Notes under the pieces: generated by a model | Seen by the model: only the letters and a program-made list of their open reading frames with translations | What the model was told of the DNA's origin: nothing | Database searches by the model: none | Program-made: the position numbers and the translations under genes | Shown here: piece by piece, positions 8,426 to 17,283 of the stretch | Numbering within the stretch: position 1 is the first letter of the stretch | How the letters are laid out: every line of letters starts with the position of its first letter | NCBI GenBank assembly: GCA_038524795.1 | Contig: JBCBIJ010000008.1 | Span: 62,001 to 126,000, forward strand | From: CALBPI01 sp038524795 | Lineage (GTDB): Bacteria > Pseudomonadota > Gammaproteobacteria > Steroidobacterales > Woeseiaceae | DNA: 64,000 bases | Direction: 5' to 3'

Positions 8426-11400
8426 ATGCAACGTCTCGCCCGCATCGCCCTCGTAACGCTGCTTTTTGCAGCGCCGGCCGCGGCAGAAATTTCGGCTCTG
8501 GGTCCCCAGGGCACGGCCGTGGCCGCCGATGGGCGCGCCATGTACATCGTGCAGCTCGCGTCACCCGCGGCACTCGCACGGTCGGGCCGAGCTCCTCGTG
8601 ACGGCCAGCTGCCCCTCAAACCCGGCGCTGATGCCCCCGAACCGCGTAAGGACGGCCGCGTCGCCAGCGCCGCCGCGGCGGTCGAGTCAGAGCAGCAGTC
8701 CGTACTGCGCCGCGCAGGCATCACAAGCGCGGCGCTGCATCACTATCGCTATGTGTTCAACGGCTTCGCGGTCCGCCTCACGCCAGGCGAGGCGGCTCGG
8801 CTGCGTGGGCAGACCGGCGTCACCGCGGTGTTCGCGGATGCCTCGCGCTCCGTGGCGACTAACGCGAGCCCCGCTTGGCTCGGCTTGTTCGACAACACCG
8901 ATGGCTTGTCGGGCGCCAACGGGCTCACAGGCGAAGGCATTGTCATCGGCATCGTGGATTCCGGCATCACACCTGACGCGGAAAGCTTCAGGGACACGCG
9001 TGAGGCCGACCGACCCCGCGCCTGCCGATCTGAGTGGGCGCGCGTCTCTTTGCTGGGCAGATGGCTTTGCGCCCGTTACCGCCGCCGTCCCGCCGTACTC
9101 TCTTTCGAACCGCCTGAGAACTGGGGTGGCGCCTGCGTTGCCGGCGAGCAATTCACGGCCGACGACTGCAACAACAAACTCATTGGAGCGCGGTTCTACC
9201 CCGAAGGCGCGCAAGCAACGGGGCAGCTCGATGCCGGCGAGATTCTCTCGGCCCGCGATGCAGATGGCCACGGTACCCACATCGCCGCCACGGCCGCAGG
9301 CAATCCCGTGCGCGCGATTCTCAACGGCAGCGATGTTGACGGCATCCGCGGCATCGCACCCCGCGCGCGTATCGCAGCGTACAAGGCCTGTTGGCTGCGA
9401 CCCGGTGCCACACGCGCGAGCTGCCAGGTGTCGGACCTTGTGCGCGCCATCGACGACGCCGTGGCCGATGGCGTCGACATCATCAACTACTCGATCGGGA
9501 CGAACACGGAAACGCTCGCCAACGCCGATGACGTCGCCCTGCTCGAGGCCACGCGCGCCGGTGTACTCGTCGTCGTAGCTGCAGGCAACAACGGACCCTT
9601 GTTGGGCACCGTGGGCTCCCCGGCGGCGTCACCCTGGGTGATCTCAGTCGCCGCAACGAGCCGCACGGGCTCGCGCTTCCGCGAAGCCAGCGAGATCCTC
9701 ACGCCGCCCTCGCTTGCGGGTCGCTACGCGAGCACCGAGGCGCAGTTCACGCCGCAGCTCACCGACACCGGGAGCATCACGGCCAATGTGGTGCGTGTCG
9801 ACGACGGCGATACAAGCTCACCCGCGGGTGAGGCGGGCAGCATTCGCGACGGCTGCCAGACCCTCACTAACGCCAACGAGGTCGACGGCCGCATCGCACT
9901 GATCGCGCGCGGCGCCTGTACGTTCGACGAAAAGATCACCAACGCGGAGACAGCAGGCGCCGTCGCTGCCATCGTCTTCAATACGACGGGCGACCCCGTG
10001 CTCATGGTTGGGGACGGCACCGACATCAACATTCCCGCTGTGTCGATCGGCGCAGCCAACGCCGCGCTGATCGTCGACGCGCTCGCTGACGGCGAAACGG
10101 TGCAGGCGACACTGGCCGCCGGCTTGTTCCTCTCGGAGACCGACCCTGGCAACCGCGTGGCCAACTTCTCGTCGCGCGGTCCATCGCTGGCCGCGCAGGC
10201 TGTGCTCAAGCCCGACGTGGCTGCGCCCGGCGTGGACATCCTCTCGGCGATGTCGCCAGACGTCGCGAACGGCACTAAAGGCCAGCGTTATGGCTACCTC
10301 TCCGGTACCTCCATGGCGGCACCGCACGTGGCAGGCGTCGCGGCACTGCTGGCCGAGGCGCACCCCGATTGGACGCCGGACATGCTGCGGTCCGCCCTGA
10401 TGACCACAGCACGTCAGGACATCGTGACGGCTGACAGTGTGAGCGAAGCCACGCCGTTTGATATCGGTGCTGGTCACATCGTGCCCAACGCGGCACGCAC
10501 GCCGGGCCTTGTCTACCCGGCGACCGGCGCAGACTACGACGCCTTCGTGTGCGGCATCGAGGACTACCCGGTTGATGCGGCACGCTGTAACGAACTGGCC
10601 GCCGCGGGCGCGAGCTTCGACCCGCAGGCGCTCAACCAACCCGCCATGGCGGTCCCGGAGCTGACCAGCTCGCGCACCATAACGCGCACGGTTACCGCGA
10701 CACGCGCGGGCAATTGGCGCGCCCGGCTGCTCGTACCGATCGGCTTTACGGCCAGCGTCACGCCGGGCACATTGAGCCTCGCCGCGGGTGAATCCGCACA
10801 GTACGCAGTCACACTGACCGCCGTCGACGCGGCACCGGGCCCCTGGTATGCGGGTGCCGTCGAGTGGATCGACAGCGACGACGCTGTGACACGAATCCCG
10901 CTCGTGGCGCGACCCGTTGAAATCTCTGCCCCACGCGAGCTCAGTGGCGCCGGTGGCAGCGGCAGCGTCGACTTCGACCTCTCGTTTGGATTCTCGGGGG
11001 GCTATTCAGCCAGCGTGTTCGGGCTCAAACCGGCGACGCTGACAAACGACAGTGTGGCCAACGACCCCACGCGCACGTTCACGCCGCGGAATGGCAGTGG
11101 TGTCGTCGGCTACTCGATCAATGTTCCTGTTGGGGCGCTGTACCTGCGGCTGGGCTTGTTTGACAGCGACACGGATGGCAACGACGACCTCGATCTGTAT
11201 CTTTTCTTCTGCCCGACGCCCGGTAATTGCGAGCGCGTCGACGAAAGTGGCAGCGCCACATCTGCGGAACAGATCGACCTTGCGGGGCCGGCCCCCGGCG
11301 CTTACGAAGTCTATGTGCACGGGTTCGAGACGGATGAAGTCAGCGGCGGACCCGGCGCGAACTTCACGTTGTCCACCTGGCTTGTGACCAACACCGACCA

Positions 11401-11569
11401 ACCCGGCAATCTGACCATCAACGGCCCCAGCCTCGTAAGCCGAGGCACCACAGAAACCCTAAGCGCCGACTGGCAGGCATTGGTCTCCGGCAATCGATAC
11501 TTCGGCATTGTGGTCCACGAGGCCAACGACGAGGCAATCGCGCTGACGCGGATTCAAGTCATCAACTAG
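8426..11569 (+). CDS. Secreted subtilisin-like serine protease (S8) with PA insert
   Basis: A 1047-residue exported protease. A signal peptide (MQRLARIALVTLLFAAPAAA) is followed by an I9-type propeptide (to about residue 150). The S8 catalytic domain has Asp178 (GIVDSGI), His282 (DGHGTHIA) and Ser629 (GTSMAAPHVAG), with a protease-associated (PA) domain inserted between His and Ser (around residues 455–570, GACTFDEKITNAETAGAVAA). A C-terminal region of beta-sandwich type includes a DxDxDGNDDLDLYLF segment resembling a calcium-binding pre-peptidase C-terminal domain. The start at 8426 is chosen for the signal peptide; the frame runs open further upstream but there it is a shadow of the hydrolase. 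Residues ~192–227 are Arg-rich and look out of frame (see findings). Confidence 0.9.
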   Translation: MQRLARIALVTLLFAAPAAAEISALGPQGTAVAADGRAMYIVQLASPAALARSGRAPRDGQLPLKPGADAPEPRKDGRVASAAAAVESEQQSVLRRAGITSAALHHYRYVFNGFAVRLTPGEAARLRGQTGVTAVFADASRSVATNASPAWLGLFDNTDGLSGANGLTGEGIVIGIVDSGITPDAESFRDTREADRPRACRSEWARVSLLGRWLCARYRRRPAVLSFEPPENWGGACVAGEQFTADDCNNKLIGARFYPEGAQATGQLDAGEILSARDADGHGTHIAATAAGNPVRAILNGSDVDGIRGIAPRARIAAYKACWLRPGATRASCQVSDLVRAIDDAVADGVDIINYSIGTNTETLANADDVALLEATRAGVLVVVAAGNNGPLLGTVGSPAASPWVISVAATSRTGSRFREASEILTPPSLAGRYASTEAQFTPQLTDTGSITANVVRVDDGDTSSPAGEAGSIRDGCQTLTNANEVDGRIALIARGACTFDEKITNAETAGAVAAIVFNTTGDPVLMVGDGTDINIPAVSIGAANAALIVDALADGETVQATLAAGLFLSETDPGNRVANFSSRGPSLAAQAVLKPDVAAPGVDILSAMSPDVANGTKGQRYGYLSGTSMAAPHVAGVAALLAEAHPDWTPDMLRSALMTTARQDIVTADSVSEATPFDIGAGHIVPNAARTPGLVYPATGADYDAFVCGIEDYPVDAARCNELAAAGASFDPQALNQPAMAVPELTSSRTITRTVTATRAGNWRARLLVPIGFTASVTPGTLSLAAGESAQYAVTLTAVDAAPGPWYAGAVEWIDSDDAVTRIPLVARPVEISAPRELSGAGGSGSVDFDLSFGFSGGYSASVFGLKPATLTNDSVANDPTRTFTPRNGSGVVGYSINVPVGALYLRLGLFDSDTDGNDDLDLYLFFCPTPGNCERVDESGSATSAEQIDLAGPAPGAYEVYVHGFETDEVSGGPGANFTLSTWLVTNTDQPGNLTINGPSLVSRGTTETLSADWQALVSGNRYFGIVVHEANDEAIALTRIQVIN

Positions 11570-11570
11570 C

Positions 11571-12179
11571 TCAGAACGCCGCACCCAGTTCAGCGCAGGC
11601 GGCATAGCGGGGACAGTCGACGACGTGGTCGTTGACCATGCCCACGGCCTGCATGAACGCATACATCGTGGTCGACCCGACGAACTTGAAACCGCGCCGC
11701 TTGAGGTCTTTCGAGAAGGTGTCCGACACGGGCGAAGTCGCGGGGCAGTCCGACTGGATGCGCCAGGCGTTTTGAACAGGCCGACCATCGACGAAGTCCC
11801 AGACATAGTTGGCGAAGCTGCCCAGCGTAGCCTGCACCTCCAGAAACGCACGCGCGTTGCCAATCGTCGCTTCGATCTTGGCGCGATTGCGGACGATGCC
11901 CGCGTCCTCGCGCAATCGCGCGACATCGCCGTCATCAAAACATGCGATGCGGCCCGCGTCGAAGTCCGCAAACGCGCGCCGATAACCCGCCCGCTTGTTC
12001 AGGATCGTGGCCCACGACAGCCCCGCCTGGGCCGTCTCCAGCACAAGGAACTCAAACAGGACGGCGTCATCGCGCACAGGCACGCCCCATTCCTCATCGT
12101 GGTAGGCAAGGTAGGCGTCGTTGACGCCCAGCGCCCAGGGACAGGTGCCCGGGTGCGGATCGGGGTGGAAACTACTCAT
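11571..12179 (-). CDS. tag: DNA-3-methyladenine glycosylase I
   Basis: Base-excision repair enzyme that removes 3-methyladenine from alkylated DNA. 202 residues with the family hallmarks: CPWALGVNDAYLAYHDEEWG near the N-terminus, FEFLVLETAQAGLSWATIL (helix-hairpin-helix region), FSKDLKRRGFKFVGSTTMYA, and the C-terminal NDHVVDCPRY. The zinc ligands known for the family (an N-terminal Cys, the His of YHDEEWG, and His and Cys of the C-terminal motif) are all present. The gene converges on the subtilase gene with a 1-bp gap and is divergent from ppk2. Confidence 0.95.
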   Translation of the reverse strand: MSSFHPDPHPGTCPWALGVNDAYLAYHDEEWGVPVRDDAVLFEFLVLETAQAGLSWATILNKRAGYRRAFADFDAGRIACFDDGDVARLREDAGIVRNRAKIEATIGNARAFLEVQATLGSFANYVWDFVDGRPVQNAWRIQSDCPATSPVSDTFSKDLKRRGFKFVGSTTMYAFMQAVGMVNDHVVDCPRYAACAELGAAF

Positions 12180-12341
12180 AGCGGGCTCTCGCGGCGGTGG
12201 GCACTATCGGACTGAAAATTCTCGCCTAGTCGGGCGCCGCACGCACGTGCAGAACCGGGTCGGGCGGGTACAAAACGTGCCCAAGGAGAGCTGCCGCACG
12301 GGACGTGAACGGCTGCCGGCACCTGGTTGGGGATCCACGAC

Positions 12342-13307
12342 ATGACGGACGACTCAGAGACGACGCTGCGGGGTACTGAAGACGCCGCGCGGGATACGGA
12401 TGGCACGATCACGGGCAAGCGCGCCAAGAAAACGGCGCACGCGAGGCGGCCCACCCATCCCTCACACCTGTACGGCAAGATGCGCCACGACCCCGGGCAG
12501 ATACGCGACCTGTTTCGAAACGGGACCTATCCCTACAAGACGCGTATCCGAGCGACAGTCTACGAACAGCACAAAGAGGAGCTCCAGGTCGAGTTGCTCA
12601 AGGTGCAGAACTGGGTCAAGCAAACCGGTCAGCGCATCATCATCATTTGCGAGGGGCGAGACGCCGCGGGCAAGGGCGGCACGATCAAGCGCTTTATGGA
12701 ACACCTCAATCCGCGCGCCGCGCGCGTTGTGGCGCTCGAAAAGCCCACAGAGAAGGAACGCGGGCAGTGGTACTTCCAGCGCTACGTTAAGCACCTGCCG
12801 ACCATGGGCGAAATGGTCTTCTTCGACCGCTCCTGGTACAACCGCGCCGGCGTCGAGCGCGTCATGGGCTTTTGCTCCTCGCTCGACTATCTGGAGTTCA
12901 TGCGCCAGGTACCAGACCTCGAGCGCATGCTCGCGCGCTCGGGCATCCACCTGTTCAAGTACTGGTTCTCGGTGACGCGCGAAGAACAGGACCGCCGCTT
13001 CACGAGCCGCAAACGCGACCCATTGAAGCAGTGGAAGCTCTCGCCCATCGATGAGCAATCCCGCGACAAGTGGGTCGAGTACACCCAGGCCAAAGAAGCG
13101 ATGTTCTTCTACACGGACACCAAAGACGCGCCCTGGACGGTCGTGAAGTCCGATGACAAGAAGCGCGCGCGTTTGAATTGCATGCAGGATTTTCTGAGCC
13201 GACTCGACTACCCAGGCAAAGACCCGAGCGTCGTGCACGGGCCGGACCCGCTCATCGTCGGGACGCCGTCACAGGTCATCGAGAAAGACGCCCACCTCTG
13301 GGGATGA
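12342..13307 (+). CDS. ppk2: Polyphosphate kinase 2
   Basis: Transfers phosphate between polyphosphate and nucleotides, mainly making NTPs from polyP. The 321-residue one-domain form (class I type) has Walker A GRDAAGKGGTIKRF, Walker B MVFFDRSWYNRAGVERVMGF and the lid segment SVTREEQDRRFTSRKRDPLK followed by QWKLSPID. The N-terminal ~60 residues are basic and poorly conserved, usual for the family. The ATG at 12342 is chosen over a TTG 15 bp upstream. The gene is alone, divergent from tag across 162 bp. I see no ppk1 or ppx nearby. Confidence 0.95.
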   Translation: MTDDSETTLRGTEDAARDTDGTITGKRAKKTAHARRPTHPSHLYGKMRHDPGQIRDLFRNGTYPYKTRIRATVYEQHKEELQVELLKVQNWVKQTGQRIIIICEGRDAAGKGGTIKRFMEHLNPRAARVVALEKPTEKERGQWYFQRYVKHLPTMGEMVFFDRSWYNRAGVERVMGFCSSLDYLEFMRQVPDLERMLARSGIHLFKYWFSVTREEQDRRFTSRKRDPLKQWKLSPIDEQSRDKWVEYTQAKEAMFFYTDTKDAPWTVVKSDDKKRARLNCMQDFLSRLDYPGKDPSVVHGPDPLIVGTPSQVIEKDAHLWG

Positions 13308-13325
13308 GCGCCCGGGCGGGGTCGC

Positions 13326-14564
13326 CTAGGTCGAGAAGCGCAGATTGCTGTCCGCCATCTCGCGGACAGCCTCCACGCTGGCCGCGTCGCGACCAATGAT
13401 CGCGATGCTGCCCGACTCGCCGACCGGCAGAAGCACGCCCTCGAGGCCGTCACGCGAATAGGACACCGGCGCCTTGAGATCCTTGTGCGGCAGGATCAGC
13501 ACCGTGACCGGGCCGTTCTTACCCTGCACCACCAGGTGCGGCACGCTCTCGCCATCGATCACGCAGTTCTTAGCGTAGCTCACGATGCCGGGCGCATCAT
13601 TGCGGGTCATGTTGACCCCCGCAGGCTGCAGCGCCGCTGAGAACATGCCGTCGTCGACGGCAACACTGGCCGGGCTCATATAGCCCAGTTCGTGCTCGAT
13701 GTGATCGAACACCTCAGCGGCGAGTGCCTCACCGTCTGGATCGATGATTTCGGCGGGCGGGCGCAGGACGAACACGGCCACAAGCGCCACGGCGGCGGCC
13801 AGGCTCGCAAACGCGGGCCAGCGGTTCGTGCTGCTGCCCCGAGATTCAGACTGCGACTGCTTGCCCGGGAACGCGACGACGTTGCCCTCGCGACCCACTT
13901 CGCGGGCTTCAGCCAGCGCCTCGATGTCCGGCATCTCACCCGTCAACGATGACGGCACCGGCACCGACATGGCGGCCGACAAACGCAGCTCCATGGCCTT
14001 CACGCGCGCAAGAAACGCCGCGCACTCGGGGTCTGCGGCAACCTTTTCCAAAATCTCTGGCGTCTCACGATGCGGTTGCGCAAGCACGGCCTCCTTGAAT
14101 GCGGCGGTGCTCATGCCACCGGCATCCCGGGCTTCGACAAGCGCCTCGATGTCGGGCATCTCGCCCGTCAAAGACGGCGGAACCGGCACGGACATCGCGG
14201 CCGACAGCTTGAGTTCCATCGCCTGCACGCGCGCGCGGAAGGCCGCGCACTCAGGGTCTGAGGCGGCCTTTTCCAGGATCTCAGGCGTCTCAAGCTGAGG
14301 CTCTGCGAGCACGGCCTCTTTGAATTCAGCGGTGCTCATGCCTCCCGCATCCCGGGCTTTGGCAAGCGCCTCGATGTCGGGCATCTCACCCGTCAGCGAC
14401 GGCGGCACAGGCACCGACATGGCGGCCATCAGCTTGAGCTCCATTGCCTGCACGCGCGCGAGAAAGGCCGCGCACTCAGTGTCTGAGGCGGCCTTTTCCA
14501 TAATCTCGGGCGTCTCACGGGTTGGCTCCGCGAGTACGGCCTCTTTGAATTCGTCGAAATTCAT
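13326..14564 (-). CDS. DUF3379-like membrane anti-sigma protein with triplicated N-terminal module
   Basis: 412 residues, 15 bp downstream of an ECF sigma gene, the usual place for an anti-sigma factor. The N-terminus holds three tandem copies of a 75-residue unit (residues 6–80, 81–155, 156–~227) with the core FKEAVLAxPxxETPEIxEKx, ECAAFxARVxAMELxLxAAM and SVPVPxSLTGEMPDIEAL. This matches the single N-terminal module I associate with DUF3379. One TM helix follows (about 249–267, WPAFASLAAAVALVAVFVL), then a C-terminal domain of about 145 residues that should be periplasmic. The zinc-type CxxC expected in such modules is reduced to a lone Cys (SDTEC/SDPEC/ADPEC). Normal family length is closer to 240–260 residues. 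Membrane-bound regulator of the adjacent sigma factor is the inferred role. Confidence 0.78.
   Translation of the reverse strand: MNFDEFKEAVLAEPTRETPEIMEKAASDTECAAFLARVQAMELKLMAAMSVPVPPSLTGEMPDIEALAKARDAGGMSTAEFKEAVLAEPQLETPEILEKAASDPECAAFRARVQAMELKLSAAMSVPVPPSLTGEMPDIEALVEARDAGGMSTAAFKEAVLAQPHRETPEILEKVAADPECAAFLARVKAMELRLSAAMSVPVPSSLTGEMPDIEALAEAREVGREGNVVAFPGKQSQSESRGSSTNRWPAFASLAAAVALVAVFVLRPPAEIIDPDGEALAAEVFDHIEHELGYMSPASVAVDDGMFSAALQPAGVNMTRNDAPGIVSYAKNCVIDGESVPHLVVQGKNGPVTVLILPHKDLKAPVSYSRDGLEGVLLPVGESGSIAIIGRDAASVEAVREMADSNLRFST
13875..14549 (-). repeat. Three tandem 225-bp coding repeats
   Basis: Direct repeats inside the anti-sigma gene: 14325–14549, 14100–14324 and 13875–14099. 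The unit is 225 bp (75 codons). The second and first copies are most alike; the third diverges over its last ~10 codons. Shared stretches such as the codons for SVPVPPSLTGEMPDIEAL are nearly identical at DNA level, indicating recent duplication. Confidence 0.92.
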
Positions 14565-14579
14565 ATCGTTCGCTTGCGA

Positions 14580-15104
14580 CTACTCCGCCTGGGCCTCGCC
14601 GAGGTCGAAGTTTTCGATCAGTTTTTTCCTCGCCCGGTGCAGCCGGGTCAGCACGGCACCATTAGTAAGACCCATGATGTCGGCAATTTCTTTCGTCGAA
14701 TGCCCCAAAACCACCTGCAGCACCAGCGGCTCGCGGTAATCGGGCTCCAATTCGCCAATGGCCTTGTGCAAGTCGTCCTGGTCCGTGGAATCCTCGCTCG
14801 AGATCTGCAGGGTGGGCGCACCCACCAGCTCGTCGATATCCACAGTTTCGTGACGCTTGCGCTCAAAGAACCGCGCGTTCTCGCGCCGCACGATGGTCAG
14901 CAGCCACGGCTTTGCGGCGGCGTCCTCGCGCAGGTTATCCAACGAGCGCCAGGCCCGGACCATGGCGTCTTGCACCACATCTTCGGCCAGCGCCGCGTCC
15001 CCGTTGAGCCAGTAGGCGTAGCGAAACAGGTCTGCCCTATGCGCACCGACCAGTCGGTCGTAGCGGCGTTTGCGTTCTAACTCGGCCTTGGCGGCTTGTG
15101 ACAT
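14580..15104 (-). CDS. ECF (sigma-70 family) RNA polymerase sigma factor
   Basis: 174 residues with sigma region 2 (DLFRYAYWLNGDAALAEDVV then QDAMVRAWRSL) and region 4 (LEPDYREPLVLQVVLGHSTK, EIADIMGLTNGAVLTRLHRA) joined by an acidic linker. It directs RNA polymerase to a small set of promoters, probably including its own. The putative anti-sigma gene follows 15 bp downstream on the same strand. The subfamily with a DUF3379-type partner is the best match I can suggest. Signal and regulon are unknown. It is divergent from hemB across 150 bp. Confidence 0.92.
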   Translation of the reverse strand: MSQAAKAELERKRRYDRLVGAHRADLFRYAYWLNGDAALAEDVVQDAMVRAWRSLDNLREDAAAKPWLLTIVRRENARFFERKRHETVDIDELVGAPTLQISSEDSTDQDDLHKAIGELEPDYREPLVLQVVLGHSTKEIADIMGLTNGAVLTRLHRARKKLIENFDLGEAQAE

Positions 15105-15196
15105 CTCTAGACCTGCTTTCGGGCCGATTCATTACCGGAGATTCGAAACAATTCTTCAACCCCGTTGCCGTCCTCATACGGCGCGCTTTACTTTAC

Positions 15197-15226
15197 TTGG
15201 ACACGCCGGGTGATAACAGCCACAAT
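15197..15226 (+). promoter_or_regulatory. Candidate promoter for hemB
   Basis: TTGGAC (15197–15202), an 18-bp spacer and CACAAT (15221–15226), 28 bp before the hemB ATG. The fit to sigma-70 consensus is moderate; it is the best pair in the 150-bp divergent gap. Confidence 0.3.
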
Positions 15227-15254
15227 CTAAAGAGAAAACGGTGCCCAAACCTGC

Positions 15255-16262
15255 ATGCATAACGACAAGACACCCGGCTTCCCACTGACGCGTATGCGCC
15301 GCCGCCGGCGCCATGGCTGGCTCCGGGAAATGCTCGCCGAGCATCGACTCGACGCCAGCGATTTCATCTACCCCGTATTCGTCACCGACGGCGAAGGCGT
15401 CACCGAGGCCGTGCCCTCCATGCCCGGCGTTTCGCGGCGCAGCATCGACGTGCTGGTCGAGCACTTAGGCGAGGTCGCGGCAGCGGGCATCCCGGCCGTC
15501 GTCCTGTTCCCGGTTATCGAGGCCGGGCTCAAGAGCGAGGACGGCGTCGAGTGCCACAATCCGGACGGGCTCGTGCCGCGCACGATTCGAGCCATCAAGC
15601 AGGCTTACCCCGATCTGGGCGTGATTACCGATGTTGCGCTCGACCCCTACACCACGCACGGTCAGGACGGGATCATCGACGAAACAGGCTACGTGCTGAA
15701 TGACGTCACAGTGTCGATGCTCGAACGCCAGGCCGTCTCGCACGCTGATGCGGGCGCTGACATCGTGGCGCCCTCCGACATGATGGATGGCCGTATTGGT
15801 GCCATCCGTCGCGCGCTGGAAGTCAACGGCCACATCAATACGCTCGTCTTGTCCTACGCCGCCAAATACGCCTCGTGCTACTACGGACCGTTTCGCGACG
15901 CCGTGGGTTCGGCGGGCAACCTGGGCGGCGGTGGCAAGCACAGCTACCAGATGGACCCGGCCAATGGCCGCGAAGCCATGCACGAAGTCAGCCTGGACAT
16001 CGACGAGGGCGCAGACATCGTTATGGTCAAACCCGCGCTGCCCTATCTCGATGTCATCCGTCGCATCGCCGCCGAGTTCGAGACACCCGTCACGGCCTAT
16101 CAGGTCAGTGGCGAATACGCTCAGATCAAAGCCGCCGGCGCCAACGGCTGGCTCGATGAACGCCAGGCCGCACTCGAGGCCCTGCTCTCAATCAAGCGCG
16201 CGGGCGCGCGGGCGATCCTGACCTATTACGCACTCGATGCGGTAGGCTGGCTCAACGACTAG
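15255..16262 (+). CDS. hemB: Porphobilinogen synthase (delta-aminolevulinate dehydratase)
   Basis: Condenses two 5-aminolevulinate molecules to porphobilinogen. 335 residues. Schiff-base lysines are in LSYAAKYASCYYGPFRDA and IVMVKPALPYLD. The segment VITDVALDPYTTHGQDGII has Ala, Asp and Thr where zinc-type enzymes have the three Cys ligands, so this is the magnesium/potassium-type enzyme. The basic N-terminal TRMRRRRRHGWLREM is typical. aroE follows after 30 bp, and the two may share a transcript. Together with hemF it indicates a full heme pathway. Confidence 0.97.
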   Translation: MHNDKTPGFPLTRMRRRRRHGWLREMLAEHRLDASDFIYPVFVTDGEGVTEAVPSMPGVSRRSIDVLVEHLGEVAAAGIPAVVLFPVIEAGLKSEDGVECHNPDGLVPRTIRAIKQAYPDLGVITDVALDPYTTHGQDGIIDETGYVLNDVTVSMLERQAVSHADAGADIVAPSDMMDGRIGAIRRALEVNGHINTLVLSYAAKYASCYYGPFRDAVGSAGNLGGGGKHSYQMDPANGREAMHEVSLDIDEGADIVMVKPALPYLDVIRRIAAEFETPVTAYQVSGEYAQIKAAGANGWLDERQAALEALLSIKRAGARAILTYYALDAVGWLND

Positions 16263-16292
16263 GCACTGGCAGGGACGAGGAGCACGAAGGCT

Positions 16293-17132
16293 GTGACTGA
16301 CGAAACCGCGATCCTGGACCGATACGGCGTCATGGGGCACCCCGTTTCGCACAGCAAGTCGCCCGTCATCCATAAGCTGTTCGCCGAGCAGACGGACCAG
16401 CACCTGACCTACGAACTGCTCGACGTGCCGCGCGATAAGCTGGACACGGCCGTGCGCCAGTTTCAGCGCAGCGGCGGGCGTGGCCTCAACATCACCGTGC
16501 CTCACAAGGCGCGCGTGGTGCGTCTCGTCGATGAGCTCTCAGAGGAAGCCAGTATCGCGGGCGCCGTGAACACGCTCGTCATCGACTCCGATCGCATCGT
16601 CGGTCACAACACCGATGGCATCGGCCTCGTACGCGACCTCATCGGCAACTGGGACTATTCCGTTGGCGGCAAACGGATCCTTGTTCTGGGCGCAGGCGGC
16701 GCCACGCAGGGCATCCTGGGCCCATTGCTCGAGCTGTCACCCGAAGAACTGGTTATCGCGAATCGCAATGTCGACAAGGCCAAGGCGCTCGCTGACCACT
16801 TCGGCACACTGGGCGATGTCCGCGCCGTGAAGTTTGGCGAGCTGCGTGATGGCGACACCTATGACCTGATCATCAATGCCACCTCGGCCGGGTTACAGGG
16901 CGAGACGCCACCCTTCCCACGCCATGCCATAGACAGACGCTCGACAGCTTGCTACGACCTCGCCTATGCGCTCCGGACGACACCGTTCATTGCCTGGGCC
17001 CAGCAGATGGACGCCGAACGCACCCGCAGCGGCTGGGGCATGCTCATCGAACAGGCCGCAGAGTCGTTCCGACTCTGGCGTGGCGTCATGCCCGACACGG
17101 GTCCCGTGCTCAAGCAGTTGCCTGTCACCTGA
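16293..17132 (+). CDS. aroE: Shikimate dehydrogenase (NADP+)
   Basis: Reduces 3-dehydroshikimate to shikimate in aromatic amino acid synthesis. 279 residues starting with GTG at 16293, with an AGGAG-like sequence 11 bp upstream. Shikimate-binding motif YGVMGHPVSHSKSPVIHKLF; catalytic Lys/Asp in GLNITVPHKARV and GHNTDGIGLV; NADP-binding loop VLGAGGATQGI followed by IANRNVDKA. It is 30 bp after hemB. The pathway feeds the trp operon found 7 kb downstream. Confidence 0.96.
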   Translation: MTDETAILDRYGVMGHPVSHSKSPVIHKLFAEQTDQHLTYELLDVPRDKLDTAVRQFQRSGGRGLNITVPHKARVVRLVDELSEEASIAGAVNTLVIDSDRIVGHNTDGIGLVRDLIGNWDYSVGGKRILVLGAGGATQGILGPLLELSPEELVIANRNVDKAKALADHFGTLGDVRAVKFGELRDGDTYDLIINATSAGLQGETPPFPRHAIDRRSTACYDLAYALRTTPFIAWAQQMDAERTRSGWGMLIEQAAESFRLWRGVMPDTGPVLKQLPVT

Positions 17133-17161
17133 GACAAATGGGCCCGGTTCTCGGACCCTTT

Positions 17162-17199
17162 GACAGCTAGTTCGACAGAGCTGTCGCAACTATGCGACA
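17162..17199. promoter_or_regulatory. Overlapping inverted repeats upstream of the DUF4397 gene
   Basis: GACAGCT (17162–17168) pairs with AGCTGTC (17179–17185), and TGTCGCA (17182–17188) pairs with TGCGACA (17193–17199). These dyads lie 85–120 bp before the start codon, where an operator or an RNA structure could act. They also follow aroE by 30 bp and could instead help terminate its transcript, but no T-run is present. Confidence 0.35.
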
Positions 17200-17283
17200 A
17201 AATCTGTGCATCCACCCCTAACTCGACGTCGAAATCGCGCTGGCAACCCCCACTCTGGTTGTCAGAATTTAAGGAGCGACTCC

